Positions 23,210 to 34,551 of a stretch of DNA of 64,000 nucleotides are shown piece after piece. Location: the NCBI GenBank assembly GCA_028685185.1, contig JAQUEK010000004.1, positions 100,052 through 164,051 of the forward strand. The letters run 5' to 3'. The first letter of the stretch is position 1, and the number at the start of each line of letters is the position of its first letter. The position numbers and the translations under genes are program-made. The notes below the pieces were generated by a model. The model searched no databases and was not told where the DNA came from. It was given only the letters and a program-made list of their open reading frames with translations. This DNA is from Candidatus Altimarinota bacterium. GTDB taxonomy: Bacteria > Patescibacteriota > Gracilibacteria > BD1-5 > UBA2023.

Positions 23210-24265
23210 TTATTGACCAATATGATTATTGAATTGTCTTATTAGATTATCTGCATTTTCCTTATCATTGAAAATAAATCAGACTTCTCTGTTATTGTCC
23301 ATGGAATTAGAAGTGAAGTTGATGCTGCCTATATAAATCGTTTCATTATCAATTATGAATACCTTAGCATGCACGTAGGATTTTTTGGGGATATAGATTG
23401 AAACATTGTCTGTTTTTTTGAAATCATCTATGATATTCTGGTTTGAACTGACTTTCTTCGGATCTGCCAATATCATGCTTATCTTAATTCATTGTTCAGC
23501 TTTTGACTTTAATATCTTTTCGAGACTTGGGTCTTTTATCTGCTGCGCATAGATGTATATAGAGCTTTTTGCTTGATTTAGAGTCTTTTCAAATGCAAAT
23601 CTTGAGCAAAACGGTGAAGTTATGACATTTGCATCGCAATGGATAGATCTGATTCAGTTCATATCATCCGAGAATACGGATTCTAAGATAGATATGTTCT
23701 TCTTATCTTTTCAAAACAGATAGAATTCCATATTGTCATAAAATGTAGAATGGCTCATATTTCATGTTCATAAAATGTAGCTATCATCAAATATGAAGAA
23801 TTTCGAGTGCGTGAATATATAATTATTGTTGTTGGCATATCTGACCTTGATTCAAACGTTCTGCAATATCTTGAATGCCTTGCTGTTTATACTCGGGGAT
23901 CCTAGGACATTCTTCTCAAGAATAACACTTACATCAAGTCATCTTCTCTTGGCATCGGTCAATTCTTTTATTATCCTCTTTTCAGTGAGGATATAGACTT
24001 CAAGATAAACCCTTTTTTTTGCAGATTTAATATTGTCTATGATTCTGTCCAATGTTGTATTATCTGGAAGGGTAGCTATTTTGACATCAGAATATAGGAT
24101 ATTGGTCAGCTTGAATTTTTCCTTATTGTCTACTATGTCAGAAATATTCTTCTCATAAGCAGCATTTTCCAAATGAAAATCGGAATACTCGTTAGCGCAG
24201 GAAGAAATAAATAAAAGACCTAACAGGGCCAAGACAATGAAATATCTCTTATCATATTTGCTCAT
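23210..24265 (-). CDS. Phospholipase-D-like lipoprotein
   Basis: 351 aa. Lipoprotein signal with lipobox: LALLGLLFISSC, Cys20 being the predicted lipidated residue. Two HKD motifs of the PLD superfamily: HSKFFIFDDSYILGTGNMS and HAKVFIIDNETIYIGSINFT, each with H-x-K-x4-D and the later G(S/T)xN. Predicted to be a phosphodiesterase at the outer face of the membrane (cardiolipin-synthase-like or nuclease-like; substrate unknown). 62 nt upstream of the 894-aa gene, same strand. Confidence 0.88.
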
Positions 24266-24270
24266 TGCGA

Positions 24271-24627
24271 TTATTTGAAAAAAATCTTTATCTCCTTATA
24301 TTTCAATCAGAAAGTGAAGCAAGCATCCAAAATGATCTTATGTATTTCCTCTTCATACATCTTAAGTTCAGAATTGATTATCGGTTTTCATGTCTTTATC
24401 ATGAATAATCAATTATTGTTGTTTATGCTTTTTATATATTCATATATATTCAGTTTTCATTTTTCTCCCAAAAGCGTTTTTATCTTGCTGAAAATCACGG
24501 AAATCAATATTTCCGTCCGGTTTCAATATTTGCTCAAATCAAGGTTGAATACCATTTGTTTATCATTATTAATATTCTTTGTCTTTAGATTATATCTTAA
24601 AATCAAATTATCAAATATTTTTTGCAT
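24271..24627 (-). CDS. Hypothetical protein (118 aa)
   Basis: Starts MQKIFDNLILRYNLKTKNIN and ends FGLKYKEIKIFFK; no signal peptide, helix or motif recognised. Composition is Lys/Asn/Ile-rich like its neighbours, with several UGA-Gly codons, and the stop sits five bases before the PLD-like gene, so it probably heads that operon. A small soluble protein of alternating strands and helices is plausible, but nothing more can be said. Confidence 0.6.
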
Positions 24628-24724
24628 ATAATCCCATTAGCGATAATATCTATTTTATAACATATTGAAACGGAGCAAGAAAAATATTAAAAAGTTCAAG
24701 AAAAAATATCTTTAATTCCAAACT

Positions 24725-24985
24725 ATGAAAAAATCAAAAACAGGAATCATTTTTTCTTGCATATATATCTTATTGACTACCATTTCATTTATATTCGGGT
24801 ATCTGATATGTGAAAAATTCTGTGACCCAAGCCTGCTTGTTGTGATACCTCTTTTACCATGGTTTTTAATTTTGGATCTTGAAGATTTTGCAATGATCGC
24901 TGTTTCTGTTTCCATGAATGCATTGATGTGGTATATCATCGGATTTGCAATTCAAAAAACATATTGAATATTCAAGAATCGTTAA
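24725..24985 (+). CDS. Small membrane protein (86 aa)
   Basis: About three hydrophobic helices (FSCIYILLTTISFIFGYLI, LLVVIPLLPWFLIL, FAMIAVSVSMNALMWYIIG) and a short basic end. UGA is read as Gly close to the C-terminus (TYGIFKNR), extending the frame by six residues over the standard-code ORF. It lies alone between divergent and convergent genes, 40 nt before the Nudix gene. No family identified. Confidence 0.6.
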
Positions 24986-25025
24986 TATAATCATCTGTAT
25001 CAAATTTATCATTAATCCTTATGAA

Positions 25026-25463
25026 ATGGCAGAAGAGAAAAGCAGACCGAGAGTCTGATTAGGAGTCATCATAGTCAACGATGAAGGGAAAGTGCTTATA
25101 GGTAAAAGGAAATGAAGTCATGCTCCATATTATTCTATTCCAGGAGGAAAGCTGGAATTGTGAGAGACATTTGAAGAATGAACCATAAGGGAAATTAAAG
25201 AGGAGACAAACCTTGATATCAGGATGCCTGAAGTTATAGCTGTGACGAATAACCTCAACACATACAAGGAAGAATGATTGCATTTCATATCAATAATACT
25301 TCTTGTCAGGGATTTCTCTGGAGAGCTTATAAATATGGAACCGGATAAATGCGAGCAGTGGATATGGGTCGATCCTAAAGATCTTCCGATGCCGCATTTC
25401 GATGCTAGCCAGATGTGAATATCATGCTATCTTGATAATGTAGCGTACAAAAAATTCCAATAA
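25026..25463 (+). CDS. Nudix hydrolase
   Basis: 145 aa, cytosolic; hydrolyses a nucleoside diphosphate linked to another group (substrate undetermined, possibly a damaged nucleotide as for MutT). The Nudix box is complete: GGKLELGETFEEGTIREI followed by KEETNLD, with the metal-binding REIKEE. N-terminal RVGLGVIIVNDEGKVLIG and PYYSIPGGK are typical. The in-frame downstream stop is inside the terminator hairpin at 25449-25483. Confidence 0.9.
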
Positions 25464-25483
25464 TCAGATTATTGGAATTTTTT
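25449..25483. terminator. Bidirectional terminator overlapping the Nudix stop codon
   Basis: AAAAAATTCCAATAATC pairs with GATTATTGGAATTTTTT; the Nudix TAA lies in the stem. It serves both the Nudix gene and the convergent prmC. Confidence 0.9.
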
Positions 25484-25489
25484 GTATTA

Positions 25490-26137
25490 TTATAATGTTA
25501 TCCTGATAAACCTGTCGAATCATCTCAAATCCTTTACGAATGAGAAATCCTTAAAATTCTTTGCCAAAAATCTTTCCGCAATCTCTTTCTGGTCGAATCA
25601 TATCTCACAAAGAAGAAATATCTTATTTTTGTTTTTCTTCTTGAATTCAAGAACCTGCCTGAAGAATTTTTCATAAAGCTCAAATCAGGTTTTTTTTCAT
25701 CAGAATAATGCCATTTTCGGTTCTAATCTGGTGTCCTCGCTCATATTTTCCCAATCATCAGCTTTTATATATGGAAGATTTGCTGTCATCATTATGGGTT
25801 CTCAAAAATCCTTGTCGATTATCTGATTAAGAAGATCTCATCTTATGAGCTCGACCTTTGATCAAAGCTTCATCTTATTCATAGAGGCTATCTTAAGAGC
25901 TTTGCTGCTTTTATCGATAGCATAAACGCTATCCAAATCACAGTTGAGATCAATTGATATGGGGATTATTCAAGATCATGTTCAGATATCTATGAGTGTC
26001 TTGATGTCATTCTTTTTTATGATATCAATAGCTTCCCTGACCAAGCTTTCGGTATCGAATCTTGGGATCAGGACATTCTTGTCGAAATAGAATCTATTGT
26101 AGAAAAATTCTATCTCCTCCAGATTAGGCGTTTTCAA
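25490..26137 (-). CDS. prmC: Peptide chain release factor glutamine methyltransferase (PrmC/HemK-like), short N-terminus
   Basis: Methylates the GGQ glutamine of release factors with SAM. Visible: LIPRFDTESLV, the SAM loop LIDIGTGSGIIPISI, and TANLPYI at the place of the usual NPPY active-site motif (here NLPY), then LEPKMALFGGKKTGFELY. 215 aa from a TTG start at 26135-26137; no ATG is available before an in-frame TAA upstream, so the N-terminal helical domain (about 70 residues in E. coli) is missing. The start overlaps the ABC permease gene by 14 nt. The missing domain and the NLPY change make the exact target less certain. Confidence 0.8.
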
Positions 26138-26888
26138 AAGTCTTTCTGTTAAATATTAGAACCGAGAAAAGAAGTATAAGCAAAAGATAGATGATTCCGT
26201 AAACCAGATTTCAGAATAGGAAAATCATGTCGACCTTAACGGGAGATAAAATAATGTTTTTTATATTCATCGCCTCGAAATTAGGAAAAACAACATATAA
26301 TACTTTTCAGAAATTTATCATAACTGCATTTTTCGAAGCTGTGGCTATATCTATTATCGATGTTATAGAATGAGCGATTATATATATGAATATTGTCAGC
26401 ATTATCGATAATATCGATGAACTGAAGGTCGAGAAAAAGAGTATGATTGAGAAAAGAACCAAGAGCTTAAGATATATGAACATTATTGAAAACAGCATGA
26501 TTATACTTATCGCCGTTCAAGAGTAAAGCATCAATGCCAAAAAGATCAATCATTGAAATGTGATTATTATAGCCAGGATCATTGCGAATCATATGAATTT
26601 TCATAATATGAATTCATATCTTGAGATCGGTTTAGATAATATCAGATATATCGTCTTTCATTCTATTTCTTTGAAAAGGATCTGGCTTCAGATGAAGACA
26701 ACGGAAATTAGCCCGAATATTTCGATCATGGAAAGTCAGAAATCTATGACAATCTTATCGGTTTGTCATAAAGATAATGAAGCCAAAAATAAGCTGAATA
26801 TTATAAGAAGTATTCAGAAAAAAAGTATAAGGAAAAGTATCTTATTCCTTTTCAATTCCTTGAATGTATTTAATGCTATATTGAACAT
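26124..26888 (-). CDS. ABC-2-type transporter permease
   Basis: 254 aa with about six transmembrane helices. The cytoplasmic stretch EIEGKTIYLILSKPISRYEF is the hallmark of NosY/ABC-2 permeases (E..gT...LLs.PisR..f..GK). The C-terminus ends in LIFNRKTFENA. Exported substrate unknown. No ATPase gene is adjacent, so its partner must be encoded elsewhere. Its start overlaps fmt by 13 nt and its end overlaps the TTG of prmC. Confidence 0.85.
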
Positions 26889-27832
26889 AAAAAATTATAT
26901 CAGATAAGATCCTTGTATCAATTTATGAAATCATTGATGTCCTGAGCTTTCTTTCATTCTAATTTTATTTTCTTTAAAATCAAGATTCAATCGCTGCAAA
27001 CAATTCATATTCCTTTATCGGACACTATAACTTCTCATAAATCGTATGATACCGCTATATCTGAAAGCAATAAGTCGTAATCGCATTCCACTATTATCAA
27101 TTTTTTGTCTTTATATTGAGTATATAATCATGGCCAAGGTGTCAATCATTTCCATAGATTGAATAGTATTTCTGCACTTTTATTGAAATCAGCCAATCAA
27201 TCCTCCTTATTTATCTTTTTGCAATATGTCGCAAGTGAGTTATCCTGTTTTTTTGCTTGGATAACTCACTTGTCCAACTTGTCTAAAGTGTCTATCAAAA
27301 ATCTTCATGACACCTTTTGGAATTTTTCATATAGCAGTTCTGATGTATCGAATTTATCTATTCAGATTTCCAGGATATCTATTATATCTCACTCATCCAT
27401 TCATTCTGACATTTTCATTATCGTCACTCATGTGACTTTATCTCAAGCCATCAAAGCTGATTGTATGGGAGATGCTCACCTATACTTAGGCAATATGGAG
27501 CCATGCACGTTTATACACATCTTTTTCGGCATCTCCAAAATCTCATTCGGCATGATCTTACCATAAGCGACAACTATGAAATAATCAGCTTCATACTTAT
27601 TTATTTCATCTATGAATTCATTATTGTTCCTTATCTTCTCAGGTGAATAGACTGGAATTGATTTTTCTTTCGAATAGGCTTTCACAGGACTCTCTTTTAT
27701 TTCAAGTCATCTTCATACAGGCTTATCTGCCTGCGTCACAGCAAAACAGACCTCAAACCTGTTTGAGTCGCAGATATCTTCCAAAACGTTTTTCGCAAGT
27801 TCCGGAGTTCAGAAAAATCAGATTTTGATCAT
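26876..27832 (-). CDS. fmt: Methionyl-tRNA formyltransferase
   Basis: Adds formyl from 10-formyl-THF to initiator Met-tRNA. 318 aa (family about 315). N-terminal FGTPELAKNVLE, then TQADKPVGRG, the catalytic-loop NVHGSILPKYRGASPI (Asn, His of the hydrolase/transferase site), and the C-terminal OB-like part with ATYCKKINKEDG and WNL..GLTPWPWLYT. Several UGA-Gly sit in conserved spots (GFFGTPE, YRG). Part of the DedA-wecA-fmt-permease-prmC run. Confidence 0.95.
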
Positions 27833-27844
27833 ATATTGATGATG

Positions 27845-28945
27845 TTATTTATTTTTTAATGAAAGTATCTTAGTGACGAAAACCACTATTATAACCAAAA
27901 TGGAAAAAATGATTATCTTTCATATCTTATCAAGGAAAATAGCTCAAAGTCAAAAAAAGAAAGACAGGATATAGACAAGATTCCTTATGAATGAATCTGA
28001 AAACCCTATTTTCCTTAACCTGAAATGCAGATGGTGTATCATATCTCATTTCAGAGGATTCTTCTTATTATACAATCTAGCGAAGATGACATAGAATGCA
28101 TCGATGATATAGACTCATAATACAGCCACTACAGTTGCTATCTTTCATCCTGATATCACAGCCAATGTAGCTATGATGAATCACAGGAACATCGTTCATC
28201 AGTCTCATATCAGGAATTGCTTCCTGTCAAAAAGCCAAACCAATACGACCATCGGAAGAACTATAGAAAGAAGCAGCAGCACGAATTCGGAATTCTCTTT
28301 TGAAAGATATGATGTGTCTGTTATATAGAGCTTTATGGTCAGTATACCTATTATAAGCATCGCTACGAAGGATAATCATGTTGTCATTCACGGTATGGCA
28401 TCGCTCCAGTTTATCGCATTGAAAACAAGCACATACCAAGCAATAGTGAAAAATAACGGAACCAGATATATTCTATATATTCAAATATTGAAGAAATAGC
28501 TATCCAAATGTATTATTCATCAGAAGATATTGCTGATATAGCCTATTTTTATGCTTGTTATTCATATCACAGCTCAAACAAGGATCTGGATTATAAGCCT
28601 CTGAAATGGTGTTATCTTTATCCTGGTCATTCATATCGTATCCAGATCATCTATGAAATTGAAGATTCATAGTATCAATCACAGAACCAATATGAATACT
28701 ATTTTCTTGACTCATAGATCAAGGAAAGATATGGACATTATTGCGAAAGACAGGAACATTATTATTCAAAATCCATAGGCTAGAGGCTTCCTTCATTTTT
28801 CATGTGGATATCTTTCAGGATGATCAAGCAGATTGAATTTTTTGAAAATCTTTACGAAAATCGCTATAAGTATGGAGAATATTATTATTGAGCTTCAAAA
28901 AAGAAACAAACATTTATATAAAAAAGATAATTCTACGAAATTCAT
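27845..28945 (-). CDS. WecA/MraY-type polyprenyl-phosphate sugar-1-phosphate transferase
   Basis: Predicted to transfer a sugar-1-phosphate from a UDP-sugar to undecaprenyl phosphate, starting a cell-surface glycan. 366 aa, about ten helices. Motifs: HPERYPHEKGRKP (like HP...H....P), FIDDLDTIG (Mg-binding Asp pair), NAINWSDAIPG at the second acidic loop, GDGGTMFLG, and HHLHFRLRKIG. The second acidic loop reads SDAIPG rather than the usual DGxDGL, an unusual change. The start chosen is ATG 28943-28945, 17 nt after DedA stops. WecA/TagO-like is favoured over MraY because of the HHLH pattern. Confidence 0.85.
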
Positions 28946-28962
28946 ATTTGTGTAATTAGTGA

Positions 28963-29730
28963 TTACATTTTATTTGCGATTTTTTCATTTATTTCCTGAT
29001 TCTTATCCTTCAGATAATCCATGAATTCATTTTTCTTGAAGAAGAATATGTATAATGCTAAAATTATCAATAGGAAACCCAGCAGATATGGGAAATATTT
29101 CAGTATGTTCTTATAGAACTGGACAAAGACGACTCAAAGGGAAATTATGGATATTGACCATATTACTGATCAGATAAGGTTATATATCCAGAAGTTCTTA
29201 TGTTTCATTCACATTGAACCAGCAATGAACGGAATGAACGCCCTTGTGAAATTATGGAATTTTCAAAAGATTATAAACCAAGCTCAATTCTTTTCGATTT
29301 GTTTCTTGAATATCTTCAATTCTGTCTTTCATATTCAGAACCAATCTCAATATTTCTTGAAAAATCAGTCTCAATATTTGACTCATAGGATGAATCAGAG
29401 GTAATTTCATATCAAAGCTCAGAAAATCGTCACTATTATTACAGGTATAAGGTTATTTTTTCAAAAAAATCATCATACGGCAAGCATTATGTTCTGTCAG
29501 GGTACTACAACACCTAAAACAGGAAAAGATTCGATTATACTGCTTGAAAATAGTATCGCATAATTCCAATTCCCGATTAGCTCAATATTAACCTTAACCC
29601 AATTCAGAAATGCATCCATCATATCAGGCCTGAATAATGCGATAATAACAAGCGCTACGGTAAAAAAGGCAAACAGGAAATTAAGTGTGTCAAGCAGGAT
29701 GCTAATTAATTTTTTTTTTATGTTTTTCAT
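28963..29730 (-). CDS. DedA/VTT-domain membrane protein
   Basis: 255 aa, about five helices. The VTT/SNARE-associated domain shows FPVLGVVVPGQNIMLAVGG (E-F/P-PG pattern), GALIGNYLGFILG, then FHNFTRAFIPFIAGSMGM with the conserved Arg used by DedA proteins. Predicted role in lipid or undecaprenyl-phosphate scrambling across the membrane, known for the family. That fits the next gene, a WecA-like enzyme using undecaprenyl phosphate. Ends with a charged tail (EFMDYLKDKNQEINEK). Confidence 0.85.
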
Positions 29731-29792
29731 CAGATTTTATTTTATTAACATAATTCAATATATAAAAAAAACGAAAAAATCAAACTTGTTTT

Positions 29793-29825
29793 AAAAAAGA
29801 GAGAGCTTTTGCTCTCTCTTTTTTT
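29793..29825 (-). terminator. Rho-independent terminator after the 373-aa gene
   Basis: AAAAAAGAGAGAGC/GCTCTCTCTTTTTT with a TTTT loop, eight bases beyond the stop codon. It separates the 373-aa gene from dedA. Confidence 0.9.
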
Positions 29826-29833
29826 ATGAATTA

Positions 29834-30955
29834 TTATTTTCAGATTATGTTTAAAACAGATGTTCATCCAGAGGATGTCTTATTTTTCCTTGTATTCTTT
29901 TTACTGTTTTTAAGGATGCTGTAATCAACTCATTCCTTATATGTTCTGCTTCATCATGTAGACATCGTACTTGTACCGCTTTCGATTACGCTTGCTTTTT
30001 GATTTAATATTGAAATGGTTCATAATGTTCAGAATAATCATACTCCGGCAATCAACGCTACTATTATGATTACCTTCTTCTTGAATGAAAGAAGTCATTT
30101 TGTTTGTCTGTTTCATGACAATATTCATTTCACATGTGAGACATAATCTGCTTTTTTCTCAACAGTATCAGCTATATCCTCTGCAGTTGCAATGGGTTGT
30201 TTCGTTTCAGATATAGGATCTAGAGTCAGCAGCTCAGCAGTCTTTGACTCAGTGTTTCCATTATTGTTCTTTATGAATTCATCTTCAGAGATATATAACT
30301 CTTTAGCTATATCGAAGTTAGGGAAAAATTCCTTTTCCTGTACAGGCTCGATATTGTCAGTTTGTGCCTTTTCCTCCACATCACCTATCACAAGGCTTTC
30401 AGAGTTTTTTGTTTCGCTTATAACAACACTTTCAGAAGATGTCGTTTCAGTGATAACAATAGTTTCTTTGATTTCTTCTTGTATGATTTCAGGTATGGTC
30501 TCTTGTGATTCAGATAATGATTCTTCTATTGTTGTCTTGATTTCTTCTTGTTCTATGACGGGCACAGATTCTTCAGCTTGGTTTGAACTTATTGTTTCAG
30601 TCTTGATGCTATTAATAACTGGAACATCTAAATTCAATCATATGCTTATTTTTCAAGAAACTGCAGGTTTTTCTTCTTTTACTTCAGGTCTTTCTATTAT
30701 AACACTTGATTTGATTGCAGATTTCGGCAACATATCAGATCATCAGATAAGGCTTGATAATGACATTTTCTTATTATTCGAAACAGATTGTTCATCATTA
30801 TTCCTTGTTTCCTCTTTGATCTGAGGTATTGGCATATTTACAGGCAAATCGTTTTGTATAGAAACGGTCTTCGCAGATATCTCTTCAGAGGCAAATGATG
30901 CCTCATCTGTTTGAACAGGCTTATTTTGCAATGCTTTTAAATCTAATTTAACCAT
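29834..30955 (-). CDS. Single-pass membrane protein with acidic Ser/Glu-rich domain (373 aa)
   Basis: Function unknown. The first 280 residues are low-complexity, rich in Glu, Ser, Thr and Ile (EETSSESVV-type repeats, likely unfolded), followed by a transmembrane segment KKVIIIVALIAGVGLFGTLG near residue 290 and a short Ser/Gly/Thr C-terminal domain. The frame starts at MVKLDLKALQNKPVQ. The orientation would put the acidic domain inside the cell. It is transcribed alone and sits between the S-layer gene and dedA. An antisense ORF of 210 codons overlaps it but has no independent support. Confidence 0.65.
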
Positions 30956-31070
30956 ATCCCTTATAAATTAATATTAAGGACATTTTACCTCATATTTTAA
31001 AATATGTCAAAAAATAGGGTGATGATTTCAACAGTTCATCTCAATAATCAATGCTTGCAAAAATCCGCAC

Positions 31071-31111
31071 AAAAAAATCCCCCGATCCTTTCGGACCGGG
31101 GGATTTTTTTT
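31071..31111 (-). terminator. Strong terminator after the S-layer gene
   Basis: AAAAAAATCCCCC pairs with GGGGGATTTTTTT, extended by GATCC/GGACC inside. It is the most GC-rich hairpin seen in the window, as expected for a heavily transcribed gene. Confidence 0.92.
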
Positions 31112-31137
31112 CGGATAACCTTACAAGTAATTTAGAA

Positions 31138-34100
31138 TTACTTAGTAGAAGTTAAAGGAAGAGTTTCAGTATTTTTTGGGTAATCAGCAGCATTAAGAGT
31201 TGCAGCACCAGTATTAACACTTAGACCAGTAACACTAACAGTCCATGCAGCATTAGTAGATGCATTTAGGGTAAGACCCACAATCTTAACTACATATGTA
31301 ACAGAACTATCTTTGTTGATAGTATTGAATGGAGCAGTAAGAGCAATAGTATTTGCACCGTTAACAACACCAACAGTCTGACCAACCAATTGGTTATCAG
31401 AAGTGTAAAGGCTGATAGTAGCAGCTGCTAATCAAGCAGGATTATAAGCACCTAGAGAAGCATTAACATTAACACTTGTAAGTGCAACGCTATTTAGACC
31501 AAATGCATCAACCTTGAATTGGATTGCTCCATCCTCAAGACTCTTGCTAGTAGGAGTTGTCTGAGTAACCTTGAATGTATTCTGAGCAACATCATGTGCA
31601 GCACCAAGAACATTAACTCCAACCATAGGAACGATTGATCCATTAGAAGAAGAAAGGTTAGAACCAGCAACAGTAATGTTAGCAGATACATTAGCTATAT
31701 CAGTGTTTGAGTTAGCATCAGCGATAACGAAGTATGTAGCAGAATTTCTATCTAGGATAGAAGAACCAGAAGCTGTATCAAGATTAACAAAGTTTGCAGC
31801 AGTAGCTGTAACATTTGAAGCTTGAGCTATAACATTCATGTTAACATCAGCTAATCTAATGTTTGAAAGAGAATCAAGATTAGTACCAGTAACAGCTATA
31901 TCCTTAAGTTTGATTGTATCGTTTTGTGAAGTAACTTGGAAAGAAACGATTTTTTGATCCTTAGAGTTAGCCATTAATAGACTTCTGTTAACCAAGTTGT
32001 TTCAAGTAGCAGCAGCGATAGTTCATACAGCAGTAGCTATATTGAATGTAGCACCAGCAACGCTAGTTTGAGTAACTGAGTTAGAAGTAAGAGCATCAAC
32101 AGCATCGTAACCTATAGAAGCGATTTTGAAATCACCACTTGTAGTAACGTCGCTAAAGCTAGCTTTAACTTGGATGTTTACGCTAGTAGTAGTAGAAACA
32201 GTAGCATTGAAATTATCAAATGTAACTGAAGCTGTCTGTAGAGATTTAGTAGACTTAGCAACACCATCAACATATAGAGTCAATGTAGTATTACCAAGTA
32301 AGTAGTTGTTAGCAGTTCCAGAAGTAGTAACAGAAAGGTTACTTATAGCAATAGGATTTCCTTGTGTAGAAGAAAATTTTGCTCCGTAAACTAATTGATC
32401 CTTAGTTCCAGATGGAATTGCAGTAGTACCTAGTCCGTCTGTTCTAGTAACATTTAAAGTAGAAGCGTTAATAGTAACAGTAACACCACCTATGCTTCAG
32501 ATAGCAGAATTAACAGTGTTTGAATTAGCAACATATTCTTTTGTAGAGAAAGAAGCAAGATTCAAATCATTGAATTTAACTATTCCAGTAGCACCATTCT
32601 TTAATTTTGTAAACATCTTAACTGGAACTGTACCGTTAACAGTAGCAGAACCTAGGAATGAAGCAGCTTGACCACTTACTGGAGTCCAAGAGAATGTAGA
32701 AGTTCCAATTTGTAGGTAAACAGTATTCATAACATTTTGTATACCAGCACCAAGAGCAACACCATTAATAGAATATCCTAAAGCAGATATATCTTCAAGA
32801 GTGATAGCTGATTTTGCAGTAAGAGTACCTTGCATCAATACAACATTGTCAGTACCAGGAGCAACATTAGAAGAAAGAGCAACAGAAGAGTCTCTCTCAA
32901 ATTTAACATCACCTCCGTTAACAGTATATATGTTAGCAGTAGTATTTAGAGATGCATTAGTTATAGTAGCTCTAAAAGAAGTAGCTGTTTCAACTATGTT
33001 AGCATCAGAAGTGTTCTTTAAGTATAATTGGTATTTATCACCGCTTTGTTGATCAACATTGTTGATAACAGCCTTAATAGTATAAGTAGCAGTAACACTA
33101 TCTAGTATAGTATCATTAACAGAAATAGTTATATTTCTTCCGCTTATGATAGGAGTACCAGTAGAAACAACGATACCATTTCTTTCAATTGTTACATTTG
33201 AAAGGCTAGTAAGGTCAGCGTTTTCATTTTGTACTAAAGTTATAGATTGGAATTTAAGATCCCTAGTATCAGTAACTCAAGCAGGTTTTTGGTTAGCAAC
33301 AGTAAATTTACCTAATTCAACTGGATCGTTAGAAGCGTTGTAAGATAAACCACTACCGATTTTGCTTATTACAGCTTCATCAACAGTATAATCAGCAGTT
33401 CTAAGAATTGGAGTAGCGAAAGTTCCAGAAACGTTTAAAGCAGAGCTAACAACTTTGCTTGATACGAATTGGAAATCATTTCCAGCAGCTTCATTCAATT
33501 GAACATATAAGTCTAATGTTTCAGTAGTTCAAGCCTTAACAATGTAAGCAGGAGCGAAAGAGATGATAGCATTATTGTCAGTAGTAAAAGAAGTTTTACC
33601 AGAAACTCTAACACCGTTCTTTTCGAACCAAACTCTGTCAGTTGTATCGATAGAAGCTAGACCAGCCTTATTGATTTGTACTGAATTCAAAGAGATATCA
33701 GAACCTCCAGCAGTAAAATCAACTACAGCGAATCTTACAGTTCCATTCATAGGAACTTGAGTTCCGTTTGCAGGAGAAGTAGGATTAAGTGCAACTGATA
33801 GATCACCAGCAGCAGTAACTACAGTTCCAGTAGAAGTAGTTCCAGTAGAAGTAGTTCCAGTACCATTATCAGTGTCTCCACCGATAATATCACCAAGACC
33901 TAGATCATCTTCATAATCAGCTTTATCAGTAGTAACTACTCAAGCTTTTTTTCCAGAGTTGTAAGCGAAAACGAAAAATTCACCTCTAGTAATAGTATTA
34001 TTAGGGTTGAAATAATCATTAGCGCTAGCAATACCAGCTTCTAAAGCAGCGTTAGCTACGTCTCTTTGCCAATCAGCAGCAAAAACATCTTGGAAGCTAG

Positions 34101-34551
34101 AAGAAGTTGTACCAGTAGTGATAGCAACACCTGTAGCCTTTAAGATCATAGCAAGAGCTTCAGCTCTAGTTATGTTGTCAGCAGCTCTGAAAGTAGAGTT
34201 AGCAGTAGTAGCAAGTCCGTTTTCAGCAGCTAATTCAGCAGCTCTACATGCCCAAGAATTTGGTTTAGTAGCAGAAACGTCTGAATAAGTACCTTTACAT
34301 GTATAATCTGCAGGAAGTTCACCTTCAAGTTTTAATTTAAGGGCAGTTCAAGCAGCTTCAGCTCTAGTGATGTTATCACCAGTTCTATAATCCTCAGATA
34401 GTTCAATAATCTTAGGACTATTGTTAGATAATGCCTTTGCGAATGCAACTTTTCAATCAACAGCAGCAGAAACAACAGATGTTCCTAACGCAGAAGAAAT
34501 GATAGCTATTGCACTTGCTGCAGCAGTAACTTTTCTTAATAATATACTCAT
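31138..34551 (-). CDS. S-layer protein with three SLH domains (1137 aa)
   Basis: Probable main S-layer protein. Signal peptide (MSILLRKVTAAASAIAIISS, cleavage near SAAVDG). Three SLH repeats follow, about residues 30-215: DNITRAEA and RGEFFVFAY are typical (TRAE/TRGE), and each carries a partner Trp. A Gly/Thr linker (GTGTTSTGTTSTGT) precedes about 870 residues of beta-rich repeats rich in Thr, Ser, Val, Asn and Ala. Only about nine glycines use UGA; dozens use GGT or GGA, the opposite of other genes here. With the long leader, consensus promoter and strong terminator, this indicates a highly expressed gene. SLH domains bind wall polysaccharide, often pyruvylated. Confidence 0.9.

Noticed and set aside
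30192..30824. Plus-strand ORF of 210 codons
   Set aside because: It lies antisense to the 373-aa protein and looks like an artefact of its low-complexity Glu/Ser codons; no domain or promoter supports it.
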